A stretch of 64,000 nt of DNA from Oscillibacter sp. (GTDB taxonomy: Bacteria > Bacillota > Clostridia > Oscillospirales > Oscillospiraceae): contig JAAVYM010000086.1 in the NCBI GenBank assembly GCA_022791135.1, positions 1 through 64,000 of the forward strand. The letters are read 5' to 3'. The translations under genes were made by a program, and so were the position numbers. Shown here piece after piece: positions 54,197 through 64,000 of the stretch; position 1 is the stretch's first letter; the number at the start of each line of letters is the position of its first letter. The notes under the pieces were generated by a model. It was not told the origin of the DNA. It saw only the letters and a list, made by a program, of their open reading frames with translations, and did not search any database.

Positions 54197-54718
54197 ATGA
54201 AAGCGTTTTGGAAACAACATGGAAAGAGCCTCCGCTCGGGGCTTCTGGTCCTACTGGTCCTTTGTGCTGTCTGGTACGCCCGGCCCTTGGATATCTATGG
54301 CTTGATGGGAAGCGAAAGTCCAGAGTACCTGGTTGTCACCATCTGGCCACAGTCCAACTTTCCCAAGCCTGTCCACAGTGAACTATCCCTGACCGCTGGA
54401 GAGCCGGAGATGGACGCAGCGCTGGCGCGGCTGGAAGAACTCCGTTTTCATCGAAACCCGCTGGAGGTGGTCTTGCAATTTCTTCCCCAAGGAATCCGGG
54501 CTACGGAGGTAGACCCGGAAAACGATTACCAAATCGACTTCTATGCCTATGACCAGCACAGACAGCCTCTCTGGATGCTCCGCTTTCATATTAACGGCTG
54601 GTGGAGAGGCTTTGGGCGGGAACGTCCCCTCTATGTCTCTCACAGCCAGGAGCGAGGCCGGGAATTGGGTGCCTGGCTGTGGGAAATATCTCAACAGAAA
54701 AATACTAAACGTAATTAA
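54197..54718 (+). CDS. Hypothetical membrane-anchored protein between hisS and aspS
   Basis: Single N-terminal TM helix then soluble domain; no recognised family. Confidence 0.65.
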   Translation: MKAFWKQHGKSLRSGLLVLLVLCAVWYARPLDIYGLMGSESPEYLVVTIWPQSNFPKPVHSELSLTAGEPEMDAALARLEELRFHRNPLEVVLQFLPQGIRATEVDPENDYQIDFYAYDQHRQPLWMLRFHINGWWRGFGRERPLYVSHSQERGRELGAWLWEISQQKNTKRN

Positions 54719-54781
54719 ACTTATAAAATATTCATTTTGTAATTATAAAACAATCACATTTCAAGAAAGGACATTATCACC

Positions 54782-56557
54782 ATGACACAAAACCGCACCC
54801 ATACCTGCGGCGAGCTGCGCCTCGCCGACGCCGGAAAACAAGTGCAGCTCTCCGGCTGGCTGGAAAACCTTCGGGCCGTCAGCGCCAGCCTCGCCTTCGC
54901 TATTCTCCGGGACTTTTACGGCACCACCCAGATCGTCGCCGAGACCGAGGAGATGGTCAGCACCTTCAAAGCAATCACAAAAGAATCCACCATTTCCGTC
55001 CGGGGAACTGTCCGGGAACGGGACAGCAAAAATCCCAAGCTGCCCACCGGCGAGGTTGAAATCGTTCCGGAAGTGGTAGAGATCCTAGGCCGCTGCCGCC
55101 ACAACGAACTGCCCTTCCAGATCAGCCGCAGCCGGGAGGCCGACGAGGTCCAAAGGCTGAAATACCGCTATCTCGATCTTCGAAACCCGGCCGTGAAGAA
55201 CAACATTGTCTTGCGCTGCCAGGTAGTCTCTGCCATCCGCAAGGCTATGACGGATCACGGCTTCCTGGAGATTACCACGCCGATCCTGACCGCCTCCTCC
55301 CCGGAGGGCGCCCGGGACTACCTCGTCCCCGCCCGGAACCACCCCGGAAAGTTCTACGCCCTGCCTCAGGCCCCTCAACAGTTTAAACAGCTGCTGATGA
55401 CCTCCGGCTTCGACCGCTATTTTCAGATCGCCCCTTGCTTCCGGGATGAGGATGCCCGGGCAGACCGCTCTCCCGGCGAATTCTATCAGCTGGACATGGA
55501 AATGGCCTTTGCCTCTCAAGAGGACGTCTTTACTGTTATCGAAGACGTGCTGCCCCCCATCTTCGCCCAATACGGCAAATACAACACCGCCTCCTCCGCC
55601 CCTTTCAAACGTATTCCCTACCGGGAGGCCATGGAAACTTACGGTACCGACAAACCCGACCTGCGCATCGACCTGACAGTAACTGACACTACAGAGCTGC
55701 TGTCCGGCTGCGGCTTCGGCCCCTTCGAGCATCAGACGGTGAAAGCCGTGGTAGTTTCCGATTTCGAAGGCACCCGAAAGCAAATCGATAAACTGTGCGC
55801 CGACGTAGAGGTCCAGTCGGGCAGCAAAGCCTATTGGTTCCGCTGTGATGAGAAGGGCGAAATCACAGGCGGAATTGCAAAATTTATTCAGCCGGTCCAG
55901 GAGGCAGTCATAACCGCCCTGGACCTGAAGCCCAACAGCTTTGTAGCCCTGTCCGCCGGAACCAAAGGCGCCGCCCAAAAGACGGCGGGCGTACTGGTAA
56001 AAACACTGGGTGCTTTCTGTCCCAACCATTTCCAGAAGGAGCAGTACGCTTTCTGCTGGATCGTAGACTTCCCCATGTACGAGATTGGCGAGGAATCCGG
56101 CGAGCTGGAGTTCTGCCACAATCCTTTCTCCATGCCTTCCGGCGGGCTGGAGACAGTGGAAAAAGCCATCCGGGGAGAGATCGACCCCCTGAGCATCACT
56201 GCTGACCAATATGACCTGGTATGCAACGGCGTGGAACTCTCCTCCGGCGCGGTGCGGAACCACGACCCGGAGATCATGGTCAAAGCCTTTTGGATGGTGG
56301 GCTTGGGCGAGGAGGACGTGAAGGCCAAGTTCCCCGCCATGTACAACGCTTTTACCTATGGCGCGCCGCCTCACGCGGGCATCGCCCCGGGTGTAGACCG
56401 GATGGTCATGCTGCTGGCGGGTGAGGACTCCATCCGGGAGATCATCCCCTTCCCCATGAACAAGAATGCCATGGACGTAATGATGGGCGCTCCCAGCAAG
56501 GTAAGCCAGGCGCAGCTGGACGAGCTGCACATCGCCCTGGTAAAACCGGAAGAATAA
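54782..56557 (+). CDS. aspS: Aspartyl-tRNA synthetase (bacterial type)
   Basis: RTHTCGELRLADAGKQVQLSGWLENLR, FRDEDARADRSPGEFYQLDMEMAF. Confidence 0.96.
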   Translation: MTQNRTHTCGELRLADAGKQVQLSGWLENLRAVSASLAFAILRDFYGTTQIVAETEEMVSTFKAITKESTISVRGTVRERDSKNPKLPTGEVEIVPEVVEILGRCRHNELPFQISRSREADEVQRLKYRYLDLRNPAVKNNIVLRCQVVSAIRKAMTDHGFLEITTPILTASSPEGARDYLVPARNHPGKFYALPQAPQQFKQLLMTSGFDRYFQIAPCFRDEDARADRSPGEFYQLDMEMAFASQEDVFTVIEDVLPPIFAQYGKYNTASSAPFKRIPYREAMETYGTDKPDLRIDLTVTDTTELLSGCGFGPFEHQTVKAVVVSDFEGTRKQIDKLCADVEVQSGSKAYWFRCDEKGEITGGIAKFIQPVQEAVITALDLKPNSFVALSAGTKGAAQKTAGVLVKTLGAFCPNHFQKEQYAFCWIVDFPMYEIGEESGELEFCHNPFSMPSGGLETVEKAIRGEIDPLSITADQYDLVCNGVELSSGAVRNHDPEIMVKAFWMVGLGEEDVKAKFPAMYNAFTYGAPPHAGIAPGVDRMVMLLAGEDSIREIIPFPMNKNAMDVMMGAPSKVSQAQLDELHIALVKPEE

Positions 56558-56595
56558 ACAAAGAGGAGGAGGGCGAACGCCCTCCTCCCTCTATG

Positions 56596-57252
56596 TCAGG
56601 GGTGCAACATGCCCCGAATGATATCCGTTACCGCCTCCAAGTCCTCATTGCACAGCACCGGCAGGAAATCCGCCAGCTTCTGCGGAGAAAAATCCCACCA
56701 GCAGAGCTGAAGCAGCAGGTCAATGAGTTCCTGAGCGAACCGCTTTTTGATGAACCGGGCGGGATTTCCGCCTACGACGGCATAGGGTTCCACATCCCTG
56801 GCAACCACGGAATACGCTGCAACGATGGCTCCGTCCCCAATGGTCACGCCGGGCATAACCACGCATTCCCGGCCAAGCCACACATCGTTCCCCACCACTG
56901 TGTCCCCTTTAAAGGGGAGCTGGGAGAGATGGGGCGGCGTGCGCTCCGTCCAGAGGCCGCCGAAAACGTTGAAGGGATAGGTGGAGATGGAGGACAGGCG
57001 GTGATTGGCGCTTCCCATAATGAACTGTGCGCCGCTGCCGATGGAGCAGAATTTCCTGATGATCAAACGGTCCCCGAACTCCGGCCAGTTAAAGAGAACG
57101 TTCCTGCGCTCAAAGGCAGTAGGATCCACAGGGTTGTCGTAATAAGTGTAATCCCTCACCGTGATATTGGGGGCGGTAATGACGTTTTTCAAAAAGCAGG
57201 ACGTGCCGTACTCATTGGGAAAGATCACGTCCGGGCTGGGAATGTTATTCAT
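56596..57252 (-). CDS. Xenobiotic (Vat/CatB-like) hexapeptide-repeat O-acetyltransferase
   Basis: FCSIGSGAQFIMGSANHR, GNDVWLGRECVVMPGVTIGDGAIVAAYSVV, VGGNPARFIKKRF. Confidence 0.82.
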   Translation of the reverse strand: MNNIPSPDVIFPNEYGTSCFLKNVITAPNITVRDYTYYDNPVDPTAFERRNVLFNWPEFGDRLIIRKFCSIGSGAQFIMGSANHRLSSISTYPFNVFGGLWTERTPPHLSQLPFKGDTVVGNDVWLGRECVVMPGVTIGDGAIVAAYSVVARDVEPYAVVGGNPARFIKKRFAQELIDLLLQLCWWDFSPQKLADFLPVLCNEDLEAVTDIIRGMLHP

Positions 57253-57594
57253 AAAGACCTCCTTGTTTTTATTCTGGCATCACCTCCAAGCAAAGTTTCC
57301 ATGCCGTAGCCACAGCCCTCTTTTTCCGCATAACAGTTCTTCCTTTCGATTCTCCGGCACGAAAGCACCGGGATGCATTTTCACGGTATTTGCCAGGGAT
57401 ATTCCCGTCTCCCTCGTTTCAGGATCTTGGGAAACAACCGGGGCTTATCTCAGCGGCATTCCCAGAAAGCCGTCCGCATATGCGCGTTCTCCCCCATCCG
57501 ATCCCGTGCAACCTCCTACACGATAACATAAAGCCGCCTTCATTTCAAGCACGTTCCCTGCGTTCACTTTTTGCGGCCCAAAGGCCCCTTTCTC

Positions 57595-57623
57595 TTGACA
57601 AAGCCTGCAAAACATGATACAGT
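57595..57623 (+). promoter_or_regulatory. SigmaA-type promoter for glyS leader
   Basis: TTGACA - 17 nt - TACAGT. Confidence 0.7.
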
Positions 57624-57624
57624 G

Positions 57625-57870
57625 TCAATCATATCAAAGGCAGAAAGGGGAGGAGCTTCCCCCATCCCGGCCTAGAGAGAGGGCGTTTTGGTGCAAGCCC
57701 TTCCGGGAGGGAGAGCGCTTGGCACCCCTGAGCTGCGGGGAGGCAATGCCCCGCCGGCTTCCCGCCGTTACCGGGCAGAGCGTCCCTCTTTTCAGGGGGA
57801 AATTCAGGTGGAACCGCGGACTGGTCTATGTTCGCCCTGAGCTTCAGGCTCAGGGCGTTTTCATTTGCGG
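57625..57870 (+). promoter_or_regulatory. Glycine T-box leader
   Basis: T-box core AGGTGGAACCGCGG near 57806-57819; terminator CGCCCTGAGCTTCAGGCTCAGGGCGTTTTC; glyS downstream. Confidence 0.9.
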
Positions 57871-57948
57871 TATCCCCGACGGCCTGTTTGCTGTTTTTAA
57901 CCGCGATGGAGTGAACCTTAACTATTTTTCACAAGGAGTGTATCTGTC

Positions 57949-59364
57949 ATGATCAACACCGAAAAAACCATGGAGAAGGTCGTCGCCCTCTGCAAAAGCC
58001 GGGGCTTCGTCTTCCCCGGCAGCGAAATCTACGGCGGCCTTGCCAACAGCTGGGACTACGGGCCCTTAGGTGTGGAACTCAAGAACAACGTCAAACGTGC
58101 TTGGTGGAAAAAATTTGTCCAGGAGAACCCCTACAACGTTGGATTAGACGCCGCCATTCTCATGAATCCCCAAGTCTGGGTGGCCTCTGGCCACGTCTCC
58201 ACATTCAACGACCCCCTCATCGACTGCAAGAGCTGCAAAATGCGCCACCGCGCGGATAAGCTGGTGGAGGGTTTTGTCCAGGAAAACGGGCTGGACGTGA
58301 ATGTGGAGGCCATGACCCAGGAGGACCTCGTAACCTTTATCCGGGAGAAAAACGTTCCCTGCCCCGGCTGCGGCAAGAGCGACTTCACGGATATCCGGAA
58401 GTTCAACCTGATGTTCAAAACCCACCAGGGCGTCACCGAGGACAGCGCCAACGAGGTCTATCTCCGCCCCGAGACCGCCCAGGGTATCTTCGTCAACTTC
58501 CCCGCCATCCAGCGGACCACCCGGCGCAAGCTTCCCTTCGGCGTGTGCCAGGTGGGCAAGAGCTTCCGCAACGAAATCACCCCCGGCAATTTCATCTTCC
58601 GAATCCGGGAGTTTGAGCAGATGGAGCTGGAGTTCTTCTGCAAACCGGACACGGACCTGGAGTGGTTCCAATACTGGCGGACCTACTGCCATGACTGGCT
58701 GATTGGCCTGAACGTAAAAGAAGAGAATCTCCGGCTCCGGGACCATGAGCCGGAGGAGTTGGCCTTCTACTCCAAAGCCACTACAGACTTTGAATACCTC
58801 TTCCCCTTCGGCTGGGGCGAACTGTGGGGCGTAGCAGACCGCACCGACTATGACCTGAGCCAGCATCAAAAGCACTCCGGTCAAGACCTGACCTATTTCG
58901 ATCAGGAGAAAAATGAACATTATGTGCCCTATGTCATCGAACCGTCCCTGGGCGCGGACCGGATGACCTTGGCACTGCTGGTGGAGGCCTATGACGAAGA
59001 GGTTGTGGACGAAGCCAAACACGACGTCCGCACCGTCATGCGTTTCCACCCCGCCATTGCGCCTTTCAAGGCGGCCGTTCTGCCCCTGAGTAAAAAGCTC
59101 AGCGCAAAGGCCCAGGAGATCCAGCAAGAACTCAGCAAGGACTGGATGGTGGACTTCGACGAAACCGGCTCCATCGGCAAGCGCTACCGCCGGGAGGATG
59201 AGATCGGCACCCCCTATTGCGTCACCGTGGACTTCGACACCGTAGGCGATGACAGCAAAGCCGGCGACAATTGCGTTACCGTCCGGGAGCGGGATTCCAT
59301 GGCCCAGGTACGGATCCCCATCCGCGAGCTGAAGGGCTATCTTGCTGAAAAACTGGCATACTGA
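57949..59364 (+). CDS. glyS: Glycyl-tRNA synthetase (single-chain type)
   Basis: [61 protein letters not shown]. Confidence 0.96.
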   Translation: MINTEKTMEKVVALCKSRGFVFPGSEIYGGLANSWDYGPLGVELKNNVKRAWWKKFVQENPYNVGLDAAILMNPQVWVASGHVSTFNDPLIDCKSCKMRHRADKLVEGFVQENGLDVNVEAMTQEDLVTFIREKNVPCPGCGKSDFTDIRKFNLMFKTHQGVTEDSANEVYLRPETAQGIFVNFPAIQRTTRRKLPFGVCQVGKSFRNEITPGNFIFRIREFEQMELEFFCKPDTDLEWFQYWRTYCHDWLIGLNVKEENLRLRDHEPEELAFYSKATTDFEYLFPFGWGELWGVADRTDYDLSQHQKHSGQDLTYFDQEKNEHYVPYVIEPSLGADRMTLALLVEAYDEEVVDEAKHDVRTVMRFHPAIAPFKAAVLPLSKKLSAKAQEIQQELSKDWMVDFDETGSIGKRYRREDEIGTPYCVTVDFDTVGDDSKAGDNCVTVRERDSMAQVRIPIRELKGYLAEKLAY

Positions 59365-59443
59365 GCAAAAGCCGGGGCCGCAGGGAGACCCTTGTGGCTC
59401 CGGCTTTGTTATTTGGAGCGATACGATTCCCCGAGATTTCTGA

Positions 59444-61417
59444 TTGAACCCCCGATTCTCTGAAAGTGAGGCAACCACATTGTTCAAGAAAAAGCCCCCC
59501 ATCGGTCCCGGCTGGCTTCGGCTGCTGCTTTTTCTCTCCGCCTCCTTCTGCATGGGGCTGGCAGTCACAGCGGCCATGCAGTGGATTTCTTTGGGTACCC
59601 TGCCGGCGGTACTGGAGTGGGCCAGGGCTTATCCAGGCCACCTGGCAATGACCGCCCTGCTTTGGGCGGCGCCCGTTTTTCTGCTGGGTGCGCTGACGGG
59701 CCGGCTTTGGTTGGCCGCCCTTCCCGTGGGGACAGCGGGACTGGCCCTGGCCCTGGTGGACTACTTCAAAAACGCCATCAACGGCACCCCTCTGGAACTG
59801 GCAGACTTCGGCCTGGCGGCCCAGGCGGGGAACGTAGCGGGGTTGGCCGGGGAGCTGACGCCGCCGGAGGACTTCTGGCTGGCCCTGGCGGCGTTAGCGC
59901 TGGCGGCGGCGTTCCTCTTCCTCACCCGAAGGCTCACCGCCCTGAGCAAAACTGCCCGGCAGCGGGCCTGCTTGTTCTCCCTGACTTTGACGGGCGTGCT
60001 CCTCACCGGGGCAGGAACCCGGGCCATAGGAGCCTGCCTGGGCGTGGATTTTTACACACGAATGGATCCCGCTGAGAGTCACAGCCTACACGGGTTGACC
60101 CTGGCCCTCTGGCGGGATGCCTTTCCTCAGCCTAAGACGCCGCCGGAGGGATACAGCGAAGACTACATGCTGGAGGTGCTGAAGCGGGTGGACGCACTGC
60201 TGGACCAGAACACCCCAGAGCAGGAAACCCCCAACATTCTTTTCATCCTCTCCGAGTCCTTTTACGACCTGAACCGCCTGCCGGTGCTCCGCTACGGTGC
60301 CGATCCCCTGGAGAATTTCCACGCTTTGGAGGCAGAGAGCATCAGCGGCACTTTCCACAGCCATTACCTGGGCTACGGCACCGGCTATATCGAAATGGCT
60401 ATGCTATACGGCATCAATTCCCTGGACCTTCCCCCTGGGAGCAACATCTGCTTTCAGGACGATGGCGTTTATGAGCGTTTTGACGCGCTGGCGGAGCAGT
60501 ATACTCTCTCCGGTGATTACACTGCTGAAATGCTCCACGCCTATGATAACACATTGTATAATCGGACCGTCACCTATCCTCTTCTCGGATTCAACAATTT
60601 GTATTTTTCAGATGATATTCAACAAATTGGAATCGAGCGGACTGATGGGGCCTACGGCGGGTATTATATGCGGGACGGTTACTTCTTCCAGGGGATGCTG
60701 GAGCGGATGCGGGCCGTCAACGCAGATGGCAAGCGAGCCTTCCTCTACGGGATCACCATGGAAAACCATCAGCCCTTCGAAGCGGAGAAGTTCAACTACG
60801 CCTGTCAAATCCCTCTAATTGCCGAGGACTTTACCCCCGCTCAACGAGACATTATCCGGGTAATGCTGGAAGGTATCACCCGGGCAGACCAGGCCCTGGG
60901 GGAACTGGTAACAGCCCTGCGGGAATCCCCAGAACCAACCATCGTCGTCTTCTTTGGAGATCACCGGCCCAACCTCTTCATGCCCGGTGGGGACACGGTG
61001 TACACGCTGCTGGGTCTCTGCCCGGAAAACGACACGCTGAACTGGACGCCGGAGCAGATTAACGACCTCTACTCCACCGATTACTTGATTTGGGCCAATG
61101 ACCCGGCCCTGCTCCGAGGGCAGGCAGGAACTCGGAGAGAGAGCAGTATCACGGCCATAGGCCCCCAATTATTGGAGCTGACGGGGCAGGAGGTCTCCCG
61201 GTACTGGGGACTTTTGAAAAAGGCCGGGGAGGTGTGCCTGACTCAGACGGACCTCTATTTTGTGGATGGAAACGGGAACGCCAGCTTCCGCCGGGAGGAG
61301 GCGGACCTCAGCTCCAAGGAGCTGGAAATCCTAGAACTGCGGGATGCAGTGGTGTATGACGCAATTTATGGAAAGCAATTTATCACGGAGGCAATGAATC
61401 TGCCCCCAGGAGCATAA
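59444..61417 (+). CDS. LTA synthase/sulfatase family membrane protein
   Basis: N-terminal TM helices; NILFILSESFYDLNRLP, VVFFGDHRPNLF. Confidence 0.88.
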   Translation: MNPRFSESEATTLFKKKPPIGPGWLRLLLFLSASFCMGLAVTAAMQWISLGTLPAVLEWARAYPGHLAMTALLWAAPVFLLGALTGRLWLAALPVGTAGLALALVDYFKNAINGTPLELADFGLAAQAGNVAGLAGELTPPEDFWLALAALALAAAFLFLTRRLTALSKTARQRACLFSLTLTGVLLTGAGTRAIGACLGVDFYTRMDPAESHSLHGLTLALWRDAFPQPKTPPEGYSEDYMLEVLKRVDALLDQNTPEQETPNILFILSESFYDLNRLPVLRYGADPLENFHALEAESISGTFHSHYLGYGTGYIEMAMLYGINSLDLPPGSNICFQDDGVYERFDALAEQYTLSGDYTAEMLHAYDNTLYNRTVTYPLLGFNNLYFSDDIQQIGIERTDGAYGGYYMRDGYFFQGMLERMRAVNADGKRAFLYGITMENHQPFEAEKFNYACQIPLIAEDFTPAQRDIIRVMLEGITRADQALGELVTALRESPEPTIVVFFGDHRPNLFMPGGDTVYTLLGLCPENDTLNWTPEQINDLYSTDYLIWANDPALLRGQAGTRRESSITAIGPQLLELTGQEVSRYWGLLKKAGEVCLTQTDLYFVDGNGNASFRREEADLSSKELEILELRDAVVYDAIYGKQFITEAMNLPPGA

Positions 61418-61456
61418 GAAGCAAAGAACGGGCGGCTGATAGCCGTCCGTTCCTCT

Positions 61457-61765
61457 TTAAAAAAACATGCCCATAAAGCCGTCCGGCCGCTCCAAGGCCT
61501 GATTCCAGATTTCGAAGAACAAGCCAGGAGAGATCTCCCGGGCCGTCACATCCCCACCCTCCCAGTGAAGGTCCCGCAGATCCGCCGGAAAGGGTTCCGG
61601 CGCCAGCGCACCTTTATTCCCCCGCTCGCCTCCATAGGAAAAGGTGATTCCGTTCCGGTAGAACTCCACCCGGCGGGTTTCCCGGCGACCACTATCCAGC
61701 TCTGAATAAACCAGATACGGTTCATCGTCCAGGTCGTGGTTCCATTCAATCAGTACGTATTTCAT
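61457..61765 (-). CDS. Small conserved-looking protein (possibly DUF6881-like)
   Basis: MKYVLIEWNHDLDDEPYLVYSELDSGRRETRRVEFYRNGITFSYGGERG; start overlaps next gene stop. Confidence 0.6.
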   Translation of the reverse strand: MKYVLIEWNHDLDDEPYLVYSELDSGRRETRRVEFYRNGITFSYGGERGNKGALAPEPFPADLRDLHWEGGDVTAREISPGLFFEIWNQALERPDGFMGMFF

Positions 61766-62937
61766 AAGGCGGCTTCCCTCTTGAAAAATTCCTCTATAAA
61801 CTCCCGGGGCGCGGAGACGCTGCCCTGGGCAAAGCCCTTTCGCCCGCCGCCCCGGCCCTGAAGAGTCTGATTCAGCACCTTCACCAAGGGAGCAATCTCC
61901 TCCCCACCGGCCCGGACCAGGGCATAGGTCCAACGATCCCCTTCTCCGGAGAACACCGCCGCCAAACCACCGCAGCATTTTCCCACTTCGTCCGCCAGGC
62001 GGCGGACGCTGTCCGGCCGCATAGGGGGCTGGAACACCAGCACATCCCCCCGGCCTGCCTGTTCCTCCGCAATGGCGGCGAAGGCTGTCTGCTCCAAATA
62101 GGCAATACGCTCCTTTCCCGCATTCAGCTCCCCCTCCAGCCGCTCCACGGCGGCGGAAAGTTCCAAGGGCTTCACACTCAGCCGGCGGCCCACGGCCCGG
62201 GCTTGGCTGAAGACCTCGGACAAGTAGCGGTATGCACGCTCACCGCAGAGGATTTCCAATCGGGTCCCCTCCCGGAATTTCTGACAGGAGAGCACCTTGA
62301 TCAGCCCCACTTGCCCCGCCCGGACCACATGGGTGCCGCAACAGGCACAACAATCCGCCTCCGGAAACTCCACAATGCGCACGCGTCCCGTCAGCGCTTT
62401 CTTACTTCGGTAGGATAGGGTCGCCAGGACCTCCGGGGCCGGGTAGCAGATCTCCACCGGCCGGTCCGCCCAGACGGCCTCATTCGCCAAGTGTTCCGCC
62501 TCCAGGGCCTGCTCCCAGGAGATTTCCTCGTTATAATCAATGGTAACGACATCCGCCCCCAGGTGAAACCCCACATTGTCGCAATGGTAGAGCCTGCAGA
62601 GAATACCGCTGATGATATGCTCGCCCGAGTGCTGCTGCATGTGGTCAAAGCGGCGGGTCCAGTCCAAGACGCCGGTAACCGCCGCCCCAATTTCCACAGA
62701 GCAGGCACAGGTGTGGAAAATTGCGCCGTCCCTCTCGTGGACATCCGTCACTGGGATCTCCTCCCCAGAGGCGGCCTTTAACAGCCCCCAATCCGCAGGC
62801 TGTCCACCCCCCTCAGGATAAAAGGCCGTCCGATCCAGGACCACCTTCCACACCGGTCCGGCTGGTTCACAATGCAGGACTGTTCCAGTAAACTCCCGCA
62901 GGAAGGGGTCTTCATAATATAGTTTTTCCGTCTCCAT
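61762..62937 (-). CDS. Alanyl-tRNA editing protein (AlaX-like, DHHA1)
   Basis: LDRTAFYPEGGGQPADWG, HMQQHSGEHIISGILCRLY, CCACCGTHVVRAGQVGLIKVL. Confidence 0.9.
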   Translation of the reverse strand: METEKLYYEDPFLREFTGTVLHCEPAGPVWKVVLDRTAFYPEGGGQPADWGLLKAASGEEIPVTDVHERDGAIFHTCACSVEIGAAVTGVLDWTRRFDHMQQHSGEHIISGILCRLYHCDNVGFHLGADVVTIDYNEEISWEQALEAEHLANEAVWADRPVEICYPAPEVLATLSYRSKKALTGRVRIVEFPEADCCACCGTHVVRAGQVGLIKVLSCQKFREGTRLEILCGERAYRYLSEVFSQARAVGRRLSVKPLELSAAVERLEGELNAGKERIAYLEQTAFAAIAEEQAGRGDVLVFQPPMRPDSVRRLADEVGKCCGGLAAVFSGEGDRWTYALVRAGGEEIAPLVKVLNQTLQGRGGGRKGFAQGSVSAPREFIEEFFKREAAL

Positions 62938-62950
62938 ACAGGCATCCTCC

Positions 62951-64000
62951 TCACTCCACTGGGCACAACAGACCCAAGGCCGCCTTCCAGCGAAGGACCC
63001 GCAAACAGGCGGAATCCACCGCTTCTTCACTCAGTTCTCCACTGTCCACTGCCGCCAGTACCTCAGAGATCTCCGTACGGTAATCCAAGGTGATAAGCAG
63101 GTCATTTCCCGCTTGAAGGGCCATTACCGCCGCGCTGCCCTCTCCGACGCAATCTTGTACCGCCTTCATAATCAGGTCGTCCGTCATAATCACACCGTCA
63201 TATCCCAGGTCCTCCCGGAGGATCTGGTGGACAGCAGGAGACAAAGAGGCGGGAAAATTCGGGTCCATGGAGGTAACGATATTGTGGCTGACTAAAATAG
63301 CGGTTTTCTCCCCGCCGGCGGCCATTCCTGCCTGAAAAGGCAGAAAATCGCTGCTCCAGAACACATCCATATCCCGGCTGTCCACGGCTGTGCCCGTGTG
63401 CGTATCCCGGCTTCCGCCGTAGCCGGGGAAATGCTTCAACACGCTGCCTATACCGTCCTGGGCCATCATTTTCACCACTGTGGACACGTAAGCTCGTGCC
63501 GTCTCTGCATCGCCGCCGGTGGTGCGCTCATAGATAAAATCGCCGGGATTCATGGACACATCTGCCACTGGCGCCAAGTTCACATTAAAGCCCAATGCAC
63601 GCAACAGCAAGTCCTTTTCATGGGTATCAGCGGCAGTGACATCCACCCCCTGCTCCCAGAGTTTTTTGGGGCCAGGAAATTTTTTGCTGCGAAGACGGGA
63701 ATTGGAACTGAGACGGACGACTGTCCCTCCTTCCTCATCCACGCCGATAAGTAAGGGGATCTCCGCCGCCGCCTGCCACGCAGCAATGGTCTGGATCAGG
63801 TCGTTCGCGGTTTTTTCCTGGGTATCCCGTCCAAATAGGATGTAACCACCCAAATGAAAAGCGGAAACATCCTCCAGGGCGTTCTGCTCCGGAACCCGGG
63901 GGAAAAAAAGCTGGCCCACCTTTTCCTCCAACGTCATTTCCTGCAACAAGGACTCCTCTGCGCTGAGGGGCGATACCTCTGGCGGCAGCACCTCTGTATT
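62951..64000 (-). CDS. Glycoside hydrolase family 3 N-terminal domain protein (NagZ-like), probably continues beyond window
   Basis: MTLEEKVGQLFF, VDEEGGTVVRL, KHFPGYGGSRDTHTG, DDLIMKA. Confidence 0.88.
   Translation of the reverse strand, partial: NTEVLPPEVSPLSAEESLLQEMTLEEKVGQLFFPRVPEQNALEDVSAFHLGGYILFGRDTQEKTANDLIQTIAAWQAAAEIPLLIGVDEEGGTVVRLSSNSRLRSKKFPGPKKLWEQGVDVTAADTHEKDLLLRALGFNVNLAPVADVSMNPGDFIYERTTGGDAETARAYVSTVVKMMAQDGIGSVLKHFPGYGGSRDTHTGTAVDSRDMDVFWSSDFLPFQAGMAAGGEKTAILVSHNIVTSMDPNFPASLSPAVHQILREDLGYDGVIMTDDLIMKAVQDCVGEGSAAVMALQAGNDLLITLDYRTEISEVLAAVDSGELSEEAVDSACLRVLRWKAALGLLCPVE

Noticed and set aside
55085-56530. 481-aa minus-strand ORF inside aspS
   Set aside because: Antisense shadow of aspS; same reasoning for 47342-48688 (serS) and 58144-59577 (glyS).

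Overview
The window is about 64 kb of GC-rich chromosomal DNA. Gene content suggests a gut-type Clostridia/Oscillospiraceae-like Firmicute; this taxonomy is inference. It is mostly core genome: topoisomerase ParE/ParC flanking serine dehydratase, a complete aromatic amino-acid operon, zapA, mreCD/PBP2, maf, dut, parAB with parS sites, serS, rsmG, mgsA, hisS/aspS, glyS, ileS and a tRNA cluster. I saw no transposase, phage module or CRISPR array. The most interesting signals are non-coding or regulatory. (1) A Tyr/Phe-rich leader peptide (MTMPTHAVEYRYFYFSFTVFGKAFRGLAEKA) plus terminator upstream of the aro operon, i.e. a putative ribosome-mediated attenuator. (2) A three-copy, two-hairpin repeat sitting directly after the CCA end of tRNA genes, with compensatory stem changes and a conserved apical loop. 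(3) A single ORF fusing AroE, AroK and AroQ. (4) An Ile T-box whose first downstream gene is a decayed acetyltransferase. (5) A 90-bp MITE-like or elongated-stem inverted repeat inside the hisS T-box leader. (6) XRE regulators, each with its own distinct inverted-repeat operator, two of them facing small ORFs. (7) An intergenic repeat family around dut/maf, parA/parB and serS. (8) A tRNA-Gln(UUG)-like gene with U37 and A1-U72. All calls come from reading the sequence and supplied ORFs; no database searches or folding programs were run.
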